A DNA stretch of 12,181 nucleotides, taken from contig QMOP01000019.1 of the NCBI GenBank assembly GCA_003650255.1, positions 1 to 12,181 of the forward strand, in the 5' to 3' direction. This stretch comes from Caldisericota bacterium. Its GTDB lineage: Bacteria; CG03; B21-G15. Each line of letters begins with the position of its first letter. The stretch's first letter is position 1. Position numbers and translations under genes: made by a program. Below, in pieces: positions 5,652-10,842 of the stretch. A model generated the notes under the pieces. It was not told the origin of the DNA. It searched no databases and saw only the letters and a program-made list of their open reading frames with translations.

Positions 5652-6992
5652 TTAAACTCCTGTTATCTCAATATACTCATCTTTTACCTCTGTAACTCTT
5701 CCAGAAATTGATGCATGAATATTAGCACCCAATTTCTCCTCTGGTGAAGCAGCAATCAAATCTCCCTCTTTTACTGAATCCCCTTCTTTTACTTTTGGAA
5801 CTGCATGTGCTCCTATATGCTGATTAAGCGGAATTCTTACCTTCTCTGGTATATATTCCTCTTCAACAAAAGGAGCAGGTCTATCATATTTTTTTATCCC
5901 AAGTCTCTCAATTAATCTTTTAATACTTACTCTTCTAAAATCTCTCTCAGGATGAACTTTTAAATCACTCCTTTTATGTGGATTTTTTATCCCTTTTTCC
6001 ATAAGTTTCTGTCTTATAAATCTAAAAACTTTTCGTGGAGATAAATCCATTGGACATGAATATAAATCACATAGACCACACTGAGAACAGAGAAAACTCA
6101 TTGTAAGTAATGACTCCTCACTGTAACTCTCTGGCTCCAGAAAAAGTGTTCTCATAATTTTATGTGGATATAAATTATGTCCAAGAAGATTTCTGTAACA
6201 TGTAATTGTACACTCAAAACACTGGTCACATGTTGACTTCCCATTTCTTACCTCAACCCTATCACTTCTTAATTTTTTCTGAATAAATCTTAAATCTCTT
6301 GGCAGAACAAGAATTCCTGATGTTGTTTTTTTAACAACACTATTCTCATCCACAATATTTCCCATCATTGGTCCACCATCAATAACAACATAATCTGGTT
6401 CTGTAACTCCTCCAGCATACTCAATAAGTTCTTTGAAGGAAGTCCCTATTCTTACCCATACTGTCTTTGGATCTTTAACTGCTCCACCAATTGTGACAGG
6501 TCTTGAAATAAAATTTCTGTTATAGATAACTGCATCTGCTATCATATAAAGTGTTGTAACATTGTCAACAACACATCCAACCATAATAGGAATTCCACCC
6601 TCTGGAACAATCCTTCCTGTAACCTCATATACAATATCCTGCTCATCTCCTGCTGGATAATAGTCACCAAGAATAAAAATCTCTATTGTAAATGACGAAT
6701 TGCGAATAGCAATTTGTAAATTTTTGATTGCTTCCTTATATTTTCCTTTTAAGGCAATATATCCTTTTTTTGCTCCTGTTATACTCATCACATACTCAAG
6801 TCCCTTTACAATCTTCTCTGAATACTTTTCCATCATCTGCTGGTCAACTCTTAAAAGTGGCTCACACTCTGCACCATTCCCTATTACAATCTCTGCTTTT
6901 GTGTTCACCTTAACATGTGTGGGAAAACCTGCTCCACCACATCCAACAATTCCTGCACTCTTAATTCTATTTATTAAACTTACTCTTTCCAT
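5652..6992 (-). CDS. pduS: PduS-like flavin/Fe-S electron-transfer protein (RnfC family)
   Basis: This 446-residue protein is related to RnfC and complex I NuoF. Residues 15-48 (IVGCGGAGFPTHVKV...GNGAECEP) form the NADH/FMN-binding start. A SLBB-like region spans roughly 160-230. Two [4Fe-4S] motifs follow: C255-x2-C-x2-C-x3-C265 and C302-x2-C-x2-C-x4-C313-P. A C-terminal biotinyl/lipoyl-like barrel begins HIGAHAVPKVKEGDSVKEGDLI (392-413), instead of lying at the N-terminus as in RnfC. Such proteins re-oxidise NADH inside BMCs or reduce cofactors. Residues ~90-101 (KNLQIAIRNSSF) are encoded by a 7-bp repeat array and look like an in-frame insertion. The start overlaps the DUF296 gene by 13 bases, and its ribosome-binding site is weak. 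Together with pduT downstream it forms an electron-export pair. Confidence 0.93.
   Translation of the reverse strand: MERVSLINRIKSAGIVGCGGAGFPTHVKVNTKAEIVIGNGAECEPLLRVDQQMMEKYSEKIVKGLEYVMSITGAKKGYIALKGKYKEAIKNLQIAIRNSSFTIEIFILGDYYPAGDEQDIVYEVTGRIVPEGGIPIMVGCVVDNVTTLYMIADAVIYNRNFISRPVTIGGAVKDPKTVWVRIGTSFKELIEYAGGVTEPDYVVIDGGPMMGNIVDENSVVKKTTSGILVLPRDLRFIQKKLRSDRVEVRNGKSTCDQCFECTITCYRNLLGHNLYPHKIMRTLFLEPESYSEESLLTMSFLCSQCGLCDLYSCPMDLSPRKVFRFIRQKLMEKGIKNPHKRSDLKVHPERDFRRVSIKRLIERLGIKKYDRPAPFVEEEYIPEKVRIPLNQHIGAHAVPKVKEGDSVKEGDLIAASPEEKLGANIHASISGRVTEVKDEYIEITGV
6691..6725. repeat. 7-bp tandem array inside pduS
   Basis: Units in phase: aatgacg, aattgcg, aatagca, atttgta, aattttt. It lies within the coding region and encodes residues ~90-101 of the PduS-like protein (QIAIRNSSF). 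It is the only array in the window in the interior of a gene. Confidence 0.7.
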
Positions 6993-7375
6993 AATGAAAG
7001 ACCTGTTATCTCATCAAACTCCCTTTTCAAAATTTTTCCTTTACTGGGTATTATGAAAAGTTCACATGCAAAAATCTTACCAGAATAAAGATGCCCTCCA
7101 AATGCCTTTCCACTCTCATCTCCAAGAACAACATGAGCATGAATAAAAACCTTATTATCCTTTAAACTGAGATTTCCACTTCCTGATAGAATCTCAACTG
7201 GTTTTCTAATTTTTATTTTTTTATATTTCTTTTTATCCTGACAATAATAACCAATCTCACAGTTTTTAAAAGCACCAATAAAAAATATCCACCCCTTCTT
7301 TATTCTATTCTTCTTACAGACCCTCTCTATTTCTTCAATTATATCCTTACCATAACCCAATCTTTTTATTATCAT
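6980..7375 (-). CDS. DUF296/PPC-domain protein
   Basis: This 131-residue single-domain protein matches the plants-and-prokaryotes-conserved (PPC, DUF296) fold. It has IEEIERVCKKN, then GWIFFIGAFKNCEIGYY (28-44), VEILSGSGNLSL (60-71), the paired His in VFIHAHVVLGD (76-86), GGHLYSGKIFACELFI (93-108) and a C-terminal DEITGLSLW. In structurally known bacterial PPC proteins, three His bind a metal in a trimer; H79, H81 and H95 are the likely equivalents. Its biochemical role is unknown. ATG 7375 is chosen because the domain begins there. The frame stays open upstream through island III but encodes only repeat-derived peptide. The ribosome-binding site is poor (GAG next to the ATG, AGGAAAC about 25 bases away). 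It overlaps pduS by 13 bases, so a function tied to PduS is plausible. Confidence 0.85.
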   Translation of the reverse strand: MIIKRLGYGKDIIEEIERVCKKNRIKKGWIFFIGAFKNCEIGYYCQDKKKYKKIKIRKPVEILSGSGNLSLKDNKVFIHAHVVLGDESGKAFGGHLYSGKIFACELFIIPSKGKILKREFDEITGLSLWKE

Positions 7376-7396
7376 CTCACAACATAAAAGAAAAAA

Positions 7397-7656
7397 AGTT
7401 TCCTGAGGGGGCTTTACGTCCGAGGACGCATACAGTGCGACAGTCTGACAGAGCGATAGAGCGAGAGTATAAGGGAGGCGGTTTTTCCCGAAGGGGCTTT
7501 GCGAGCGAGGACATTGTGCATTCCACCCTGCCTGCCGGCAGGCAGGCGCTGAAGAGAGTGAGCCACCCTCGCGAACGTCCCCTGAGGGGAAAACCGCCTT
7601 TCCTTTTTTCTGAACCAGAGTGAGCCACATACGCGATCGTTCCCCAAAGGAAACTC
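7397..7656. repeat. GC-rich nested inverted-repeat island III
   Basis: This island fills the 300-bp gap between the aldehyde dehydrogenase and the DUF296 gene. The outer arms are agtttcctgagggg (7397-7410) and its near-complement tccccaaaggaaact (7641-7655). The inner arms are 7477-7496 (ggcggtttttcccgaagggg) and 7579-7598 (cccctgaggggaaaaccgcc). The 8-bp array is tacagtgc, gacagtct, gacagagc, gatagagc, gagagtat (7431-7470). The 20-bp cctgcctg palindrome is at 7527-7546. The segment from the 8-bp array to the inner right arm is nearly identical to island I. No 7-bp array flanks this copy. No gene is seen in it. Confidence 0.85.
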
Positions 7657-7675
7657 TTTTTTCTAATAACAGTTT

Positions 7676-9094
7676 TCATGCTATTCTGAAATAATCAACA
7701 AGAACACATCTCAATGGTCTTGTAAACGTTTTTGCACTTGTAAGTCCCTCTCCTGTTGGAGTTGCAATTGATAAAGTTGCATAACCCTCTCCCATTCCAA
7801 GTCCCATATAAGAAGGACCGTTTTTAACAAATATTGATGCCTGAGAAGCCCTTGCCATTCTTGTTAAATTCTCAACATTCAGAGAATGCATTATAAATGT
7901 ATGATGATTTTCATGCTCAACACTAACTGCAAATTCAATTGCCTCATCAATATCCTTTACAAAAGTTACAGGTAAAACTGGCTGTAGCTGTTCTGTCCAG
8001 ATGTATGGATGATTTTTACTAACTACACCCCATAAAAGACGAACCTCTTCAGGAACCTTCAAACCAATCGATTCAGCAATTACCTTTGCATCTTTACCAA
8101 TATATGTTCTGTTCATAACACCTTCACAGCCCGGTCTTCCTGGTTCTTTTATATTTATCTTTGCAAGTTCATCCATCTGTGAAGATGTCAACTCATATGC
8201 CCTTTTATCACTTCTCATTGCTTCCAAAAACTTATCCTTTGCCTTTTCCACCACAATAACCTCTTTCTCTGCTGTACAAAGAATTCCATTATCAAAACTT
8301 GCTCCAGAAATTATATCATAGGCACATTTTGGAAAAAGAGCTGTTTCATCAACAACAACAGGTGGATTACCAGGACCAGCAGCAATAACCTTTTTGCCAC
8401 ACTGCATTGCCCTTCTAACAACTGCTGGACCTCCTGTAACAAGAAGAAGTTTCACTCTTTTATCTTCAAAAAGTTTTCCTGCCTCTTCAAGAGATGGCTC
8501 CTTCACACTTACAATAAGTGATTTAGGTCCACCAACCTGTTCTATTGCTCTTTGAAGAATCAACATTGTCTTCTGTGAACATCTCTTTGCTGCTGGATGA
8601 GGAGCAAAAACAACAGAATTACCTGCTGCAATTATTGAAATTGAATTATTAATTATTGTTGAGGTTGGATTTGTGGATGGAGTAATTGCTCCTATAACAC
8701 CAAAAGGTGCTCTTTCAACAAGAGTAAGACCCCTATCTCCTGTATACGCTATAACCGGCTGAATATCCTCAACTCCAGGTGTCTTATTTGCTGCTAAAAG
8801 ATTTTTCTGAACCTTATCTTCCCATCTTCCCATTCCTGTTTCTTCCCAAGCTAATTTTGCCAATTTCTCTGCATTTTCCCTTGCTGCTTTCCTCATTGCC
8901 TCAATTATTTCCCTTCTTTTATCCAATCCCATCGCTTGCAATCTCTTCTGAGAAATAACTGCCTGCTCTATTGCATCCTCCATCCTGTCAAAAAGAACAT
9001 CCCCTTTTGCTTCTGGTGGAAGCGTTAAAGATTTTGAACCAGAAACTGCTTTTATAACCTCCTCAACAATTCTCTGAATCTCTGCTCTATCCAT
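7676..9094 (-). CDS. CoA-acylating aldehyde dehydrogenase (PduP/EutE-like) with encapsulation helix
   Basis: This 472-residue enzyme should oxidise acetaldehyde to acetyl-CoA with NAD+ and CoA. Residues 1-18 (MDRAEIQRIVEEVIKAVS) form an amphipathic helix of the encapsulation-peptide type seen at the start of EutE and PduP. It is followed by a Gly/Ser/Pro linker and then the catalytic fold. The cofactor region includes GAITPSTNPTST (136-147) and LLLVTGGPAVVRRAM (216-230). The catalytic Cys is C273 in SFDNGILCTAEKEV, and the C-terminal region has HHTFIMHS (397-404). The start at 9094 has AAGGAGGGAGG upstream. It sits between BMC-P 1 and island III. With DERA in the locus, acetaldehyde is the expected substrate, though propionaldehyde cannot be excluded by sequence. 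Confidence 0.96.
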   Translation of the reverse strand: MDRAEIQRIVEEVIKAVSGSKSLTLPPEAKGDVLFDRMEDAIEQAVISQKRLQAMGLDKRREIIEAMRKAARENAEKLAKLAWEETGMGRWEDKVQKNLLAANKTPGVEDIQPVIAYTGDRGLTLVERAPFGVIGAITPSTNPTSTIINNSISIIAAGNSVVFAPHPAAKRCSQKTMLILQRAIEQVGGPKSLIVSVKEPSLEEAGKLFEDKRVKLLLVTGGPAVVRRAMQCGKKVIAAGPGNPPVVVDETALFPKCAYDIISGASFDNGILCTAEKEVIVVEKAKDKFLEAMRSDKRAYELTSSQMDELAKINIKEPGRPGCEGVMNRTYIGKDAKVIAESIGLKVPEEVRLLWGVVSKNHPYIWTEQLQPVLPVTFVKDIDEAIEFAVSVEHENHHTFIMHSLNVENLTRMARASQASIFVKNGPSYMGLGMGEGYATLSIATPTGEGLTSAKTFTRPLRCVLVDYFRIA

Positions 9095-9117
9095 CCTCCC
9101 TCCTTACCACTAATTTA

Positions 9118-9145
9118 TGCTCACTGTTTTCTACTTACTAACTTC
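9118..9145. repeat. 7-bp tandem array at the BMC-P 1 / dehydrogenase junction
   Basis: Units in phase: tgctcac, tgttttc, tacttac, taacttc. It overlaps the last codons and the stop of BMC-P 1 (C-terminal KLVSRKQ). This array is degenerate and less certain than those built from aaatagc units. Confidence 0.55.
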
Positions 9146-9438
9146 ATCTTATGCTTATCAAAAACAATCTTTCCCTCTTTTTCAACATAATCAACAATTG
9201 CCATAACTGTTGTATCAACAGGCCTATTTTGTGTTATTTTTGTCTGTCTTGCTGAAGAACCACTCACAATCAAAACAAGTTCTCCTTCTCCTGCACCAAC
9301 AGCATCAACAGCAACAAGAGGATTTCCTTTTGGCTTCCAGTTTATATCAAGTGGCTGAACAAGAAGAAGTTTCTCTCTTGGAACCTTTTCATCCTTCTGA
9401 GTGCAAACAACATTCCCTATGACAAGTGCAAACTGCAT
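9121..9438 (-). CDS. BMC-P vertex protein 1 (EutN/CcmL family)
   Basis: This 105-residue pentameric vertex protein has the clearest family sequence of the three. Residues 1-30 (MQFALVIGNVVCTQKDEKVPREKLLLVQPL) are followed by PLVAVDAVGAGEGELVLIVSGSSAR (about 40-64) and VMAIVDYVE. The GSSAR turn is intact. A basic C-terminal tail (FDKHKMKLVSRKQ) extends past the usual end and is partly repeat-encoded. The start is supported by GGGAGGTTTT just upstream. It lies between BMC-H 2 and the aldehyde dehydrogenase. Confidence 0.95.
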   Translation of the reverse strand: MQFALVIGNVVCTQKDEKVPREKLLLVQPLDINWKPKGNPLVAVDAVGAGEGELVLIVSGSSARQTKITQNRPVDTTVMAIVDYVEKEGKIVFDKHKMKLVSRKQ

Positions 9439-9456
9439 AAAACCTCCCGTAGATTT

Positions 9457-9491
9457 AGTTGAGAGTTGAGAGTTAAGAGTTGATAGTTTTT
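9457..9491. repeat. 7-bp tandem array (5 units) between BMC-H 2 and BMC-P 1
   Basis: Units in phase: agttgag, agttgag, agttaag, agttgat, agttttt. The period is the same as in the other arrays but the unit sequence differs. It fills most of the intergenic gap upstream of the BMC-P 1 ribosome-binding site. Confidence 0.75.
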
Positions 9492-9760
9492 CATTTTAAG
9501 TTAAAAATTATTCCTACTTCATCATATGGTTGTGGTATTACATGACAGGAGACAAGTTCTCCAATTCTTGCAGCAACTCTTGATCCTGCTTCAACTGCTG
9601 AATAACAGGCACTTACACTTCCTTTTACAATAACTGTTGTAAATGCTCCTCCTATTTTCTCATAATTTACAATCTCTACAGGTGCTGCTTTTACCATAGC
9701 ATCTGCAGCTTCAATAACTCCAACTAATCCCCTTGTCTCAATCATTCCAATAGCTTCCAT
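9491..9760 (-). CDS. BMC-H shell protein 2 (hexameric)
   Basis: This 89-residue single BMC-domain shell protein has EAIGMIETRGLVGVIEAADAMVKAA (residues 2-26), the pore loop YEKIGGAFTTVIV (33-45), GSVSACYSAVEAGSRVAARIGEL (47-69) and a final CHVIPQP. The pore triplet is Gly-Gly-Ala, unlike the Gly-Gly-Gly of BMC-H 1 and 3. The C-terminal tail after the domain is only ~13 residues. It is the most divergent of the three hexamer paralogues and may give a pore of different selectivity. The start has AAAAAGGA very close to the ATG. It lies 42 bases after BMC-H 1. Confidence 0.95.
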   Translation of the reverse strand: MEAIGMIETRGLVGVIEAADAMVKAAPVEIVNYEKIGGAFTTVIVKGSVSACYSAVEAGSRVAARIGELVSCHVIPQPYDEVGIIFNLK

Positions 9761-9769
9761 TTCCTTTTT

Positions 9770-9804
9770 CTTGCTTTCTGCTTACTGTTTTCTCTTTCCT
9801 CTTT
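9770..9804. repeat. 7-bp tandem array (5 units) between BMC-H 1 and BMC-H 2
   Basis: Units in phase: cttgctt, tctgctt, actgttt, tctcttt, cctcttt. It occupies nearly the whole gap and reaches the BMC-H 1 stop codon. It is pyrimidine-rich on this strand, so low complexity alone could explain part of it. Confidence 0.55.
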
Positions 9805-10114
9805 ATTTATTCCTCTTCAATGTCTCTGGAATAGAAATTGGCATTTTTCCTTCAAGGTCTGGATGTGGCTGTGGTATTACATGAACAGCAACAAGCTCTC
9901 CAACTCTTTGTGCTGCTGCTGCTCCTGCTTCACAGGCAGCACGACATGCAGCAACCTCTCCTCTTACACAAACAGTAACATAACCTCCACCAATCTTTTC
10001 ATAGCCAACAAGTTTAACCCTTGCTGCCTTTACCATAGCATCTGCTGCTTCAATTAAAGCAACAAGTCCTTTTGTCTCAATCATTCCAAGTGCCTCTGTT
10101 GGATACTCAGCCAT
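9803..10114 (-). CDS. BMC-H shell protein 1 (hexameric, PduA/EutM-like)
   Basis: This 103-residue BMC-H protein has EALGMIETKGLVALIEAADAMVKAA (about residues 7-31), the pore loop YEKIGGGYVTVCV, RGEVAACRAACEAGAAAAQRVGEL and VHVIPQPHPDL. It ends in a ~20-residue tail (EGKMPISIPETLKRNK). It is very close to BMC-H 3 apart from the tail and several Cys substitutions near the pore. The start is MAEYP at 10114, preceded by AGGAAGGAGGTAAAA. An upstream in-frame ATG at 10159 lies in the 7-bp array and would add a repeat-encoded prefix (MLFAICYLL), so it was not used. It is the first shell gene in transcription order. Confidence 0.96.
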   Translation of the reverse strand: MAEYPTEALGMIETKGLVALIEAADAMVKAARVKLVGYEKIGGGYVTVCVRGEVAACRAACEAGAAAAQRVGELVAVHVIPQPHPDLEGKMPISIPETLKRNK

Positions 10115-10130
10115 TTTTACCTCCTTCCTA

Positions 10131-10172
10131 TTCAGCAAATAGCAAATGGCAAATAGCAAATGGTAAATTGTT
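10131..10172. repeat. 7-bp tandem array (6 units) between pduL and BMC-H 1
   Basis: Units in phase: ttcagca, aatagca, aatggca, aatagca, aatggta, aattgtt. It fills the gap between the pduL stop codon and the BMC-H 1 ribosome-binding site. Confidence 0.85.
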
Positions 10173-10174
10173 TT

Positions 10175-10789
10175 TTATACAATATAAACATATCCTCCAG
10201 ATTTGAAATCAGCAGAATTTGCTTCATCAGTATCAATATGGCATTCAAGAGCATACTTTGGAGAAACCCTTATAAGTGTATCTTCCAATATCACACTTCT
10301 ACCATTTGTAGGAATATAAATTCTTACAAGTTGTTTATCCTTTACTTTAAACTCCTCAGCATCCTCAGGAGTCATATGAATATGTCTTCTTGCAACAATC
10401 AATCCTTCTTTTAAATCCACCTCTCCATAAGGGCCAATAACTTTTATAGGTGCAGAACCTTTTATATCTCCTGAGTCCCTTACAGGAGCCTGAACTCCTA
10501 AAACATAACAGTCAGTTCTTGAAACCTCTACCTGACAGTATTTTCTGGTTGGGCCAAGAACTCTAACCTTTTCTATTTTCCCTTTTGGTCCTACAATTGT
10601 AACCTTCTCTCTGCTTGCAAACTCTCCCGGTTGAACCAAATCTCTCAATTTCCTCAATTTATATCCAGGACCAAAAAGAATCTCAAGTACCTCCTGAGTT
10701 AAATGCATATGCCTTGCTGAAACATTACATATTATCGGCTTTCTTGACCTCTCTAATCTTTCTAAAATCTCCTCAGTTATTTCCTTCAT
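10175..10789 (-). CDS. pduL: PduL-type phosphate acyltransferase
   Basis: This 204-residue protein has the two-barrel PduL arrangement. It converts acetyl-CoA and phosphate to acetyl phosphate and frees CoA for the aldehyde dehydrogenase inside the shell. Metal-binding His motifs are VSARHMHLT (H27, H29) and VARRHIHMT (H136, H138), with H184 in ECHIDTDEANSA. R103 in APVRDSGDIKGSAPI lies in a conserved active-site region. Residues 1-16 (MKEITEEILERLERSR) could form an amphipathic helix and may be a short encapsulation peptide, as is usual for BMC PduL. The start has GGAGGAAAAA directly upstream. It lies 50 bases after the triose-phosphate isomerase gene, with a 7-bp array between them. Confidence 0.96.
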   Translation of the reverse strand: MKEITEEILERLERSRKPIICNVSARHMHLTQEVLEILFGPGYKLRKLRDLVQPGEFASREKVTIVGPKGKIEKVRVLGPTRKYCQVEVSRTDCYVLGVQAPVRDSGDIKGSAPIKVIGPYGEVDLKEGLIVARRHIHMTPEDAEEFKVKDKQLVRIYIPTNGRSVILEDTLIRVSPKYALECHIDTDEANSADFKSGGYVYIV

Positions 10790-10800
10790 TTTTTCCTCCT

Positions 10801-10842
10801 ACAAACAGCAAATAGCAAATGGCGAATGGCAAATAGTAGTCA
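10801..10842. repeat. 7-bp tandem array (6 units) between the isomerase gene and pduL
   Basis: Units in phase: acaaaca, gcaaata, gcaaatg, gcgaatg, gcaaata, gtagtca. It occupies almost the entire gap between the triose-phosphate isomerase stop codon and the pduL ribosome-binding site. Confidence 0.82.

Noticed and set aside
6700..7056. Plus-strand open frames of 60-118 codons opposite pduS, deoC, BMC-T and others
   Set aside because: They are antisense shadows of well-supported genes, low in complexity and without ribosome-binding sites.
7376..7630. A 216-residue version of the DUF296 protein starting in island III
   Set aside because: The extra 85 residues are entirely island-encoded, and the PPC domain starts at the ATG at 7375.
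10115..10159. Upstream ATG extending BMC-H 1 by 15 residues (MLFAICYLL...)
   Set aside because: The prefix is encoded by the 7-bp array, and the strong ribosome-binding site is placed for the ATG at 10114.
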